Source: Rhodothermales bacterium
GTDB lineage: Bacteria > Bacteroidota > Rhodothermia > Rhodothermales > VXPQ01
Direction of reading: 5' to 3'
DNA length: 64,000 nucleotides
Assembly (NCBI GenBank): GCA_951812345.1
Contig: OX638295.1
Location: forward strand, 1,188,759-1,252,758
Part shown: positions 26,082-34,174 of the stretch, one piece after another
Position numbering within the stretch: the first letter of the stretch is position 1
Layout of the letters: every line of letters starts with the position of its first letter
The notes under the pieces: model-generated
The model's input: the letters and a program-made list of their open reading frames with translations, nothing else
What the model was told of the DNA's origin: nothing
Databases searched by the model: none
Translations under genes and position numbers: made by a program

Positions 26082-26840
26082 ATGTACGGTGACCTGAAGG
26101 ACAAAGTAGCCCTTGTAACCGGCGGCGGACGCGATATCGGAAGGGCTATTGCATGCAAACTTGCCGAAAGCGGAGCTTCTGTTGCTGTCAATTACCGGTC
26201 CAGCAAAAAGGAAGCGGAGGCTACCGTTGCGACGATCGTGGAACGAGGAGGGCAGGCGGTAGCCATCCAGGCCGATGTTTCCCGGAGCGACGATGTTGAG
26301 CGCCTTGTTGCAGAGACCGCCAGCGCGTTGGGCAACCCCATTCACATTCTCGTGAACAATGCAGGTGGATTGATTGCCCGGAAGAAAGTACTCGAGATGG
26401 ATGAAGCGTTCTGGGACGAGGTGATGGCTGTAAATCTGAAAAGTGTTTTTCTGGTGACGAAGGCGACGTTGCCCTATATGGCCGATGGAGGGGCTATTGT
26501 CAACCTGTCGTCACTGGCCGCCCGGGATGGCGGCGGTGGCGGGTCGATAGCCTATGCTACGTCGAAAGGCGGCGTACTGACCATGACGCGGGGGCTGGCC
26601 AAGGAATTGAGTCCCCGCAGCATCAGGGTCAATAGTGTTTCGCCGGGTCTGATCAATACCACGTTTCACGATACGTTTACGCCCGATGCGGTTCGTGAAA
26701 CGGTGGCCGCGAAGACGGCAGTGGGACGTGAAGGCGAGGCGGCGGATGTGGCCAGCGCGGTCGTCTTTCTGGCCTCCGAGGCGTCTGCATATATCAACGG
26801 CGAATCGGTGGAGATCAATGGCGGGTTGTATTTCATCTGA
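26082..26840 (+). CDS. SDR oxidoreductase, probable DEH reductase
   Basis: Classical short-chain dehydrogenase/reductase, 252 residues. Cofactor motif TGGGRDIG near residue 14, NNAG near residue 90, catalytic Ser (NLSSLAARDG) and YxxxK as YATSK. The residues after the second strand (NYRSSKKEAE) favour NADPH. Placed between the oligoalginate lyase and KdgF, it most likely reduces 4-deoxy-L-erythro-5-hexoseulose uronate (DEH) to 2-keto-3-deoxygluconate; the substrate is inferred from context. A strong ribosome site (AAGGAGGGG) lies about 12 bases before the ATG. Confidence 0.85.
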   Translation: MYGDLKDKVALVTGGGRDIGRAIACKLAESGASVAVNYRSSKKEAEATVATIVERGGQAVAIQADVSRSDDVERLVAETASALGNPIHILVNNAGGLIARKKVLEMDEAFWDEVMAVNLKSVFLVTKATLPYMADGGAIVNLSSLAARDGGGGGSIAYATSKGGVLTMTRGLAKELSPRSIRVNSVSPGLINTTFHDTFTPDAVRETVAAKTAVGREGEAADVASAVVFLASEASAYINGESVEINGGLYFI

Positions 26841-26906
26841 CCGGGCTTCTTTGGATTACGTTTGGGGAGTTTTATCCGCCTTGACGCCCACAAAAAACCT
26901 TTTTGC

Positions 26907-27266
26907 ATGATGGATTCGGATACCCCGGCAACCCGTCTTTTCATCAAAAGCGACGATATTGCATGGAAATCCCCGGATAAAGGGATTACCCGGCAGATTC
27001 TGGGGTATGATGACAGCCTTATGCTTGTACGGGTGCGTTTCGAGCAGGGCGCCGCGGGGGTCATGCACAACCATCCGCATCGCCAGGTTACCTATGTGGA
27101 ATCCGGCTCCTTCGAGGTCAGCATCGACGGAAAAAAAGAAACGCTCAAAACGGGCGACTCCTTTTTTGTTCCACCCGAAGTTGCGCACGGGGCCCTTGCC
27201 CTCGAAGAGGGATGCCTGATCGATGTGTTCGCGCCTGCCCGCGAGAGTTTTCTTGAGGGGAAATAG
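26907..27266 (+). CDS. kdgF: Cupin protein KdgF
   Basis: Single-domain cupin, about 119 residues from the ATG at 26907. KdgF catalyses the linearisation of the unsaturated uronate released by alginate and pectin lyases. The metal ligands are visible in GVMHNHPHRQVTYV (His-x-His plus the following acid SGSFEV) and VPPEVAHGALA. The end DVFAPARESFL is typical of the family. A TTG at 26862 would extend it, but the ATG pair at 26907/26910 fits family length. Position between a DEH-reductase type SDR and the TRAP genes supports the role. Confidence 0.88.
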   Translation: MMDSDTPATRLFIKSDDIAWKSPDKGITRQILGYDDSLMLVRVRFEQGAAGVMHNHPHRQVTYVESGSFEVSIDGKKETLKTGDSFFVPPEVAHGALALEEGCLIDVFAPARESFLEGK

Positions 27267-27346
27267 CTGCTTATAGCCCCAGGCCCTCTCTGATTCAACG
27301 TGTGTTACCCTTTGTACGAACGACACAAGGAGCGTTACTTCGCTAC

Positions 27347-28405
27347 ATGGCCCGCTGGCTGAAGATCACATATTTCCCAAACGTGGACTTCCTGAAAATG
27401 CTCGGGGTGGCGGGATTCTTTCTGCTGTCCGGGGCCGGTTGCCAGGAGCAGCAGAGCGTCATTGAGTTACGTTTGGCGCATATCCTCGATGCGACGCATC
27501 CGGTGCATCAAGGGATGGCTTACATGGGAGACCGCCTGCAAGAACTTTCCGGGGGGACTATGCAGGTGAAGATATATCCGAGCGGCCAGCTTGGTAACGA
27601 GCGCGAGTCGGTGGAACTGCTGCAACTCGGCACGCTCGATATGGCCAAAGTGGCCTCGAGCGTGATTGAGAATTTCGTGCCGGCGATGGGGGTCTACAGT
27701 TTGCCGTATCTGTTTCGGGATCACGCGCATTTTTGGGAAACCCTCGAAGGCGATACCGGACGGGATATCCTGTTGCAAGGCGAACCCTACAGAATTCGCG
27801 GGTTATGTTATTACGACGCCGGTTTTCGAAGTTTTTACATCCATGATCGACCTGTTGAAGCCCCCGAGGATCTGAGTGGACTGAAGATTCGCGTGATGCG
27901 CAGCAATCTCTCGATCCAGACCATCAATATGCTCGGAGCGAATGCCACGCCGATGGCCTATGGGGAACTTTACACGGCGCTTCAGCAGGGCGTGGTAGAC
28001 GGCGCGGAGAACAATCCCCCCAACTTTTATGGCTCCAGGCATTACGAGCAAGCACGCTATTATACTCTTGACGAGCATGCTGCGCCACCGGATGTCCTGC
28101 TCATCGGTACGCACACCTGGAACAAACTCACGGATCGGCAGCAGGCCTGGGTGGAGCAGGCCGTAGCGGAGTCTGTGGCGTATCAGCGGGAACTATGGCA
28201 GGTAGCTACCGAGGCGGCATTGCGTGCTGTCGAGGAAGCCGGAGTGACCGTGATTCGTCCGGATAAAACCCCTTTCCAGGAAGCGGTGCTTCCGCTGTAC
28301 GAAGCGATCCGCGGAACGGAACTGGGCATATGGGCCGACCGGATCCATGCTCTGTCTCCTCCTGCCGTAGACAATTCCGTGGATGAAACGCACGTAATTC
28401 CTTAA
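27347..28405 (+). CDS. TRAP transporter substrate-binding protein (DctP family)
   Basis: Periplasmic solute receptor of a TRAP importer. The N-terminus ends in a lipobox-like LLSGAGC, so it is probably a lipoprotein. Family blocks: ELRLAHILDATHPVHQG, PSGQLGNERESVELLQLG, GLKIRVMRSNLSIQ with the conserved carboxylate-binding Arg, and LYTALQQGVVDGAENNPPNF. In this locus the ligand is likely a uronate or short alginate fragment. ATG at 27347 chosen, with AAGGAG 14 bases upstream; GTG at 27302 is an alternative. The small permease gene follows 6 bp downstream. Confidence 0.9.
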   Translation: MARWLKITYFPNVDFLKMLGVAGFFLLSGAGCQEQQSVIELRLAHILDATHPVHQGMAYMGDRLQELSGGTMQVKIYPSGQLGNERESVELLQLGTLDMAKVASSVIENFVPAMGVYSLPYLFRDHAHFWETLEGDTGRDILLQGEPYRIRGLCYYDAGFRSFYIHDRPVEAPEDLSGLKIRVMRSNLSIQTINMLGANATPMAYGELYTALQQGVVDGAENNPPNFYGSRHYEQARYYTLDEHAAPPDVLLIGTHTWNKLTDRQQAWVEQAVAESVAYQRELWQVATEAALRAVEEAGVTVIRPDKTPFQEAVLPLYEAIRGTELGIWADRIHALSPPAVDNSVDETHVIP

Positions 28406-28411
28406 GGGCGT

Positions 28412-28933
28412 ATGCAAAAATTGACCCGTATCATCGACAAAAGCCTGTCCTGGTTTCTCGTCGTCCTGATGATCGTCATGGTTGCGACCGTCTCATGGCA
28501 GGTGGCCACGCGGTACATACTCAACAATCCCAGTTCATACACCGAAGAACTGGCCAGCTACCTGCTTATCTGGATTAGTCTGCTGGGAGCGGCTTATGCG
28601 CTTCGGTTACGGGCCCACCTCGGTATTGACATCCTGGTGCGGCGCTTTAAAGGAAAGCAGCAGCGTTCCATCGAGGTGTTCGCCTACGGAACGATTATTG
28701 TTTTCTCGTTGGTTGCACTGATATTCGGCGGCGGATGGCTCGTCTACGTTACGCTCGATCTCAACCAGCTCTCGGCTGCCTTTCAGGTCCCCATCGGATA
28801 CGTGTATACGGTTATCCCCTTGAGCGGCCTGATCACGATCTACTACGCCGCCGTCGCCATTCACGATCTCCGGCAGGCGAAAGATGTAGCGCAGAAGGAC
28901 GACGAAGAGAATTATACCCGGGCCATTGCCTGA
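28412..28933 (+). CDS. TRAP transporter small permease (DctQ family)
   Basis: Four-helix inner-membrane subunit, 173 residues. Hydrophobic segments at about 13-33, 48-66, 88-110 and 130-150. Family features are WQVATRYILNNPSSYTEELASYLLIW and the LRLRAHLGID stretch. It lies between the receptor and the large permease gene, the normal P-Q-M order, and works only with them. Confidence 0.92.
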   Translation: MQKLTRIIDKSLSWFLVVLMIVMVATVSWQVATRYILNNPSSYTEELASYLLIWISLLGAAYALRLRAHLGIDILVRRFKGKQQRSIEVFAYGTIIVFSLVALIFGGGWLVYVTLDLNQLSAAFQVPIGYVYTVIPLSGLITIYYAAVAIHDLRQAKDVAQKDDEENYTRAIA

Positions 28934-28996
28934 TCGCGGCGAGGATTTCGATATGACCTTCTCCATTCCGACCATGTGCATATACATCCTGAAGGC

Positions 28997-30289
28997 ATGA
29001 GTTTGGCTATCGTCATATTGGTCGTTTGTTTTCTTGTGTTGCTTCTCATGGATGTGCCTGTGGCCTATTCCATCGGGATGGCGACATTGCTGACTATGCT
29101 GGTGACCGTCGATTTTACGCCTGCGGCAAGTACAACGGCCCAGCGGATCGCCACGGGGCTCGACAGTTTTACATTGCTGGCGATCCCTTTCTTCATTCTG
29201 GCCGGCAACCTGATGGGCCGTGGAGGGATTGCTCGGCGTCTTATCGCTTTTGCGCGGGCTATGGTTGGCGCGCTTCCAGGCGGGCTTGCGTTCGTAAACA
29301 TTATTGCCTGTATGCTCTTCGGCGCTATTTCGGGTTCGGCCATAGCTGCCGCGGCGGCTATCGGCTCGGTCATGCATCCGAAGATGGTCGAGAACGGGTA
29401 TGCACCCAATTTCAGCACCGCCGTAAACGTTTCGTCGGCCACGACGGGTCTGATTATTCCGCCGAGTAATGTGCTGATCGTCTATTCGCTGGCCAGTGGC
29501 GGCGTTTCCGTAGCGGCTTTGTTCGTCGCCGGATACCTGCCCGGTCTGCTGCTTGGCGGGATGCTCATGGCGGTGGCGGCCATCGTAGCCCATCGGAAAG
29601 GATTTGGCAAGGACGAACGTGTTCCTGTCCCGGAAGTGCTCAAGCGTTTTGTCGACGCCTTGCCCAGCCTGACCCTCATCGTTGTCGTCATTGGCGGGAT
29701 TGTAGCAGGCATTTTCACGGCAACGGAGGCCGCCGCTATCGCAGTCCTGTATGCGCTGCTGCTTGTCTTGCTCTACCGTGAAGTGAATCCCCGCGAGTTG
29801 CCGGGCATCCTGCTCAACTCCGTAGTGACGACAGCCGTCGTGATGCTTCTTATAGGTACTTCGCTGGCGCTTTCCTGGGTGCTCTCGTTCGAGAATATTC
29901 CGCAAGACGCCGCCAACGCCCTTATCTCATTAAGCGACAACAAGATCGTCATCCTGCTTATCATCAATGTGTTACTCCTTGTGGTAGGCACGTTCATGGA
30001 TATGACTCCGGCGATCCTGATTTTCACCCCCATTTTTCTGCCGATCGTCGTTACCCTGGGAATCGATCCCTTGCATTTTGGCATTCTGATGGTCTTTAAC
30101 CTGTGCATCGGGCTTTGCACCCCACCGGTCGGCACCGTGCTCTTTGCCGGGGCCGGCATTTCCAGGGTTCCGGTGACGGACGTGGTCCGGCCCCTGCTAC
30201 CGCTTTATGCAGCCATGTTGCTTGGCCTGCTTTTAGTCACCTTTATTCCGGAAATTACCCTGGTCGTACCGAGATTATTCGGGCTTTAA
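28997..30289 (+). CDS. TRAP transporter large permease (DctM family)
   Basis: Main transport subunit, about 430 residues with 12 or more membrane helices, driven by a sodium gradient in characterised TRAP systems. Recognisable blocks: LLLMDVPVAYSIGMAT, AIPFFILAGNLMGRGGIA, FGAISGSAIAAAAAIG, IPPSNVLIVYS and FNLCIGLCTPPVGTVLF. The ATG at 28997 (MSLAIVILV) is preferred to a GTG at 28976. This is the last transport gene before the regulator. Confidence 0.93.
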   Translation: MSLAIVILVVCFLVLLLMDVPVAYSIGMATLLTMLVTVDFTPAASTTAQRIATGLDSFTLLAIPFFILAGNLMGRGGIARRLIAFARAMVGALPGGLAFVNIIACMLFGAISGSAIAAAAAIGSVMHPKMVENGYAPNFSTAVNVSSATTGLIIPPSNVLIVYSLASGGVSVAALFVAGYLPGLLLGGMLMAVAAIVAHRKGFGKDERVPVPEVLKRFVDALPSLTLIVVVIGGIVAGIFTATEAAAIAVLYALLLVLLYREVNPRELPGILLNSVVTTAVVMLLIGTSLALSWVLSFENIPQDAANALISLSDNKIVILLIINVLLLVVGTFMDMTPAILIFTPIFLPIVVTLGIDPLHFGILMVFNLCIGLCTPPVGTVLFAGAGISRVPVTDVVRPLLPLYAAMLLGLLLVTFIPEITLVVPRLFGL

Positions 30290-30475
30290 GAACCATTACG
30301 GGGAACGGGGAGAAGACGTATAAGGACAGGGGCAGGTTTATTGGACAAGTTTTCCGAGTCGAGCCTTCGATGGCCCACGACTATTTTTGTCGAAAAAGCC
30401 ATAGAATCGCGCCCTGATGGAACAAGAGGGCACGTGAGGTGTCTAAAATAGTCTACTATAAGAGTGCTCAATACG
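30290..30475. promoter_or_regulatory. Leader of the FadR-type regulator with a small palindrome
   Basis: TAGTCTACTA at 30449-30458 is a perfect palindrome (TAGT, CT, ACTA) 17 bases before the regulator's ATG. GntR-family proteins often bind such half-sites, but the spacer is two bases here rather than the three usual for the FadR subgroup. The rest of the 186-bp gap has no coding signal. Confidence 0.35.
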
Positions 30476-31240
30476 ATGGCTAAACAATTCGAACCCGTTG
30501 GGAAAACACAGCTGCTCAGTCATGCTGTGGGGAGGGCCATTGAGGATTCCATCCGGTGTGGACAATTGGTTCCGGGCATGAGGATGCCCCCGGAAATCCA
30601 ATTGTGCGAACAGTTCGGCGTCAGCAGAACCGTTCTTCGCGAAGCATTGCGCATGCTAAGCGGGAGGGGATTGCTTCGGATCGAGAAAGGCCGCGGGATT
30701 TTTGTGAGTGAACTGACGACCGAAACCGTTACGATTCCTATGGAATTGTATCTCCACCAGAAATTCGGTTCGCTTCATTGGTTGGACGTAATCCGTGCGC
30801 GTCAGATCATCGAACCCGCTATTGCTGCCGAAGCCGCTCTGCATCGTACGAGTGAAGACATCGATCGGCTTGATCAGGATTTCCGGGAGTTAAAGGACTG
30901 CGAGAGCGGGAGTGGGAATCTTACCGCGCTGGACATGGCTTTTCACCTGCACATCGCCGAGGCGTCCGGCAACCCCGTGGTACCTCTTCTTGTTCAGCCC
31001 ATTCATGCCCTGATGCCCCGGATTAAGTCGTCCGTTCACCAGGTGGTTATAGACGCCAGAGAATCGGCAATAGAATGGCATAGCAAGATTTTGCAAGCCA
31101 TTGCAGCGGGTATGGCCGATGAAGCCCGCCTATGCATGGCGCGGCATCTGGACGTGTCCGAAGATCATGTACGGCAGGTCATGGAAGTCGAGGCTATCGA
31201 GAACGGGCAACCGGAAGAGCTTGTAGCCAGTGCCTCGTAA
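30476..31240 (+). CDS. GntR-family regulator, FadR subfamily
   Basis: Transcription factor of 254 residues from the ATG at 30476. The winged helix-turn-helix is at about residues 10-75 (LVPGMRMPPEIQLCEQFGVSRTVLREALRML, then GLLRIEKGRGIFV). The C-terminal FCD ligand domain follows, with the metal-binding His pattern MAFHLHIAEASGN and later HSKILQAIAAGMADEARLCMARHL. FCD regulators often sense sugar acids. As the only regulator in the alginate island, it probably controls both arms and responds to an alginate breakdown product such as KDG or DEH; this is inference. Confidence 0.9.
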   Translation: MAKQFEPVGKTQLLSHAVGRAIEDSIRCGQLVPGMRMPPEIQLCEQFGVSRTVLREALRMLSGRGLLRIEKGRGIFVSELTTETVTIPMELYLHQKFGSLHWLDVIRARQIIEPAIAAEAALHRTSEDIDRLDQDFRELKDCESGSGNLTALDMAFHLHIAEASGNPVVPLLVQPIHALMPRIKSSVHQVVIDARESAIEWHSKILQAIAAGMADEARLCMARHLDVSEDHVRQVMEVEAIENGQPEELVASAS

Positions 31241-31294
31241 CCGGCTTGGTCGTGTCCTTCATCCGAAGGCCGCATATCCACGCGAGCAGCAAAT

Positions 31295-34174
31295 TCATTG
31301 CTGTGATGTGGTGATTTCACCGAGCCGTCGGCGCAGTTGATATCGGTAGAGGGAGGGTACCGTAATACCGGGCCGGTTGACGCCCTCGATGTACGTATCG
31401 GATCCGTACTCGAAGCGAACCGGCACATTGGCCTTCAGTCCGACGATCCGGACCGCCCGGCCTTCTTCCACGGCGCCGAGATAAGCGGGAAGACGGATCG
31501 CGCCGGGCTGCTCAAAGGAAATGCGGATATTCCAGAACGTATTACCTGCGCCGTACGTTGCTTCCGGGGACGGTTCCCCGCTGTACCTGAATAACGTACT
31601 GTGGTTGCGGTCCTCGACGAGCGTAAGGTCATCGAAAAGATTCTGATGATTGAAACCGCGATCCTGGTCGAGGCTCGGTCGCAAAATCCGGCCCTGGGTG
31701 AATACGCAGGCACGGCTGCCGGCGCCGAAACTGACGGAATGGATTGACGAATTTTGGGCGTCGAAGTCTTTAATCAGTACATGATGCGCATCGCCCATAT
31801 GTATGTTGTAGTGACTTGTCCGGCCCGTGAATGTCAGATTCCGGAGGGTCAGGTTGGAGGAGGAAGTACTGAGGATGCCGGCGTCCGCGTTACGGATGTG
31901 TACGTTTCGTATCCAGCCGTGGCGAAGACCGGTGAGATAGAACGCATTGTAGCCGTCTTCCAGATGGTGACCGGCATACGGTACATCGGCAAATTCGATC
32001 CTCAGGCGCTCGATGCCGACTTCCTTCAGAAAGGCTGTCGTCGTCAGCTTCGCTTCCCATTCCGGGCCAAGGTCATAGAGTAGAGGCTCTTTGATCGAGA
32101 CCGTGTTGTCCACGATGCCCGTGATGGTTACGTCCTGCGTGGTCAGTGGACTGCCCGGGGGTTTTTCCGGGTGGTCGTTGGGTTTTTGCTCCGCTGCTTC
32201 GCCGGTACAGGGCGGGGAGCAGACATCGTTCCGGGTAAACCATGCCACGCGCACTACCTGGCCGATTTGCAGCTCCGTTACGTCAGCAACTTCCATCCGG
32301 TGCGCACCACGCGCCCCGTCCATGATCGGCGTCAGCATTTCCGGTTGGGACGGGGTCGGCAAGCGTGTCCAGAACACCCCGCCCATCCGGGAAAACGGGG
32401 AAGGGGGCAGTCCGTTTACCCGTTTATCCTTTTCGATGAGCGACTGCCGCATTTCCTGCAGCACGGGGGGCATGTTCATTGCTCCCAGCGCTTTTTCAAT
32501 AACGATCACGGTCCCGTTCTCTCCGCTGCCTGCGCCTTGTACTACAAAGTCGCTCCGCTCGATGAACAGGATGTCCGAAATGTGATATCGACCCGACGGT
32601 ATGTGGAGAACCACCGGGTCTTCCATCGATTGCACCGCCGAAAGGGCGCGTTTGAATGCGTTGGTGTCGTCGTTCATATCGTCGCCGGTGGCGCCGAAAT
32701 CGGTTACGTCGATCGTCGGAGGAAGCTCGGGAGGCGAGCGCTCTCCCCAATGGTAGCCTGCATAGGAAAAATCCGGGGGATGATTTTCGTCTTCCGACAA
32801 TACGCGCGGGGTCCACGGCAGCGAGAACCATGCAGGCCCCACATCGTCCGGCGTCAGCGGTTGGCTTTCGGGTGTGGCGCCCTTGCCTGCCGCCGGACCC
32901 GCGGGATCGGGTCGCCAGAGGCCGTCTTCCCCAGGAAGGAGTTGCGGATTTTCCCATTGGATTCCTTCCGGCAGAGGTACGCCGAGGTCGGAACCATACA
33001 TCACATTGCCGCGCCATGCGATGTCCTGAGGCGGCGCCATGGCGAACACCACTGGCGCCGGGCTATCGGTGTACACGACATTGTCGACGAACGAGACCCC
33101 TTGCGGCGGCAGGGACTTTTCGCTGTCCATTCCCAGTCCGTACAACATCGTAACGCGGGTATCGACAAACGTGTTGTTGGCGATGTGTGCGTTTTTGACC
33201 TGGAAATACCGATTCAGGGGCGAATCGGGTATGCCGTTCATGATGGGGAGCGCGGCCCGCGAGGAATCTCCCTGCAAGTTTGCAAAATAATTATGCCGGA
33301 CAAGGTGATCTTCCCCGATCACGCGTACCCCACCCGTGCCGGGGCGTCCGTTCCCGAGGAAAAAATTGTATTCCACCACGGCCCGGTTGCCATGACGCAG
33401 CGTGAGCGCCCCCTGGGATTCGAGGAAAGTGTTGTAGCGGTAGACGTTTTCTCCGGATTTGTTGGAAATGATTTCGTGTTCTCCGTCGGTTCGCTCGAAC
33501 AGGTTGTATTCGACGACCGTACGCGAATCCTGCATCGAACGGTGGCTCGTGCCTATGCGGATGGTTTCTCCGCCGTTCTTTCCGAGAGGGGGGCGGGGAC
33601 CGAAATGATTATGATCTACACGGTGGTAGTTCGGTTGGTGGTCCGGCGGGTCCTCAAGCCACACGACCAGTGTGGTTCCGTCGTGTGTTTTTCCGGCGAA
33701 ATAATTATGGTCCACACGGTTGTGTGCGCCATAGATCGAGACCCACTTGTAGCCGGTCAGCCAGTTGGGCGGATTGTATTCGGTGATGGCGCAGTTGGTG
33801 AGGCGGCTGTGATGCGCTACCCGGTTCTGGTTTATACGGAAGGAAATCACATGTCCCCCTTCGAGAGCGCCCCGGTGGAACCACAATCCCTCCACTTTCA
33901 GGTAGCTACCTCCGATGCGGAGCCTGGATGTTCCTGTCAGGATCACCTGTCCCGGAGTTTCCGCCCTGACGGTAATGGTGTCTCCCTCCATGCCGTCCGC
34001 ATCGAAGTCGAGGTGGGCATCCCGCCAGACGCCATTGGCCAGAAGGATGGTATCGCCTGGTTGTGCCGTCTCCACGGCGCTGTGGAATGCATCCACCGAC
34101 CGAACAAGGGTATCGTCTCCCATGGCGGGCAGCGCAGCGAACCAGCAAAGCGCTATGAGGAACGATACCCTCAT
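31295..34174 (-). CDS. PL6 alginate lyase fused to a second beta-helix (pectate-lyase-3-like) domain
   Basis: 959 residues. Signal peptide 1-19. Residues about 20-450 are a PL6 parallel beta-helix with the catalytic pair K239 (ISNKSGENVYRYNTF) and R260 (LTLRHGN), placed like Lys250/Arg271 of chondroitinase B. From about residue 484 a second domain starts with PPTIDVTDFGATGDDMNDDT, the opening of pectate-lyase superfamily type 3 beta-helices. No T9SS sorting domain at the C-terminus (ends LGEITTSQQ). It overlaps the preceding PL6 gene by 4 bp, so it is in the same operon. Substrate taken as alginate from context. Confidence 0.83.
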   Translation of the reverse strand: MRVSFLIALCWFAALPAMGDDTLVRSVDAFHSAVETAQPGDTILLANGVWRDAHLDFDADGMEGDTITVRAETPGQVILTGTSRLRIGGSYLKVEGLWFHRGALEGGHVISFRINQNRVAHHSRLTNCAITEYNPPNWLTGYKWVSIYGAHNRVDHNYFAGKTHDGTTLVVWLEDPPDHQPNYHRVDHNHFGPRPPLGKNGGETIRIGTSHRSMQDSRTVVEYNLFERTDGEHEIISNKSGENVYRYNTFLESQGALTLRHGNRAVVEYNFFLGNGRPGTGGVRVIGEDHLVRHNYFANLQGDSSRAALPIMNGIPDSPLNRYFQVKNAHIANNTFVDTRVTMLYGLGMDSEKSLPPQGVSFVDNVVYTDSPAPVVFAMAPPQDIAWRGNVMYGSDLGVPLPEGIQWENPQLLPGEDGLWRPDPAGPAAGKGATPESQPLTPDDVGPAWFSLPWTPRVLSEDENHPPDFSYAGYHWGERSPPELPPTIDVTDFGATGDDMNDDTNAFKRALSAVQSMEDPVVLHIPSGRYHISDILFIERSDFVVQGAGSGENGTVIVIEKALGAMNMPPVLQEMRQSLIEKDKRVNGLPPSPFSRMGGVFWTRLPTPSQPEMLTPIMDGARGAHRMEVADVTELQIGQVVRVAWFTRNDVCSPPCTGEAAEQKPNDHPEKPPGSPLTTQDVTITGIVDNTVSIKEPLLYDLGPEWEAKLTTTAFLKEVGIERLRIEFADVPYAGHHLEDGYNAFYLTGLRHGWIRNVHIRNADAGILSTSSSNLTLRNLTFTGRTSHYNIHMGDAHHVLIKDFDAQNSSIHSVSFGAGSRACVFTQGRILRPSLDQDRGFNHQNLFDDLTLVEDRNHSTLFRYSGEPSPEATYGAGNTFWNIRISFEQPGAIRLPAYLGAVEEGRAVRIVGLKANVPVRFEYGSDTYIEGVNRPGITVPSLYRYQLRRRLGEITTSQQ

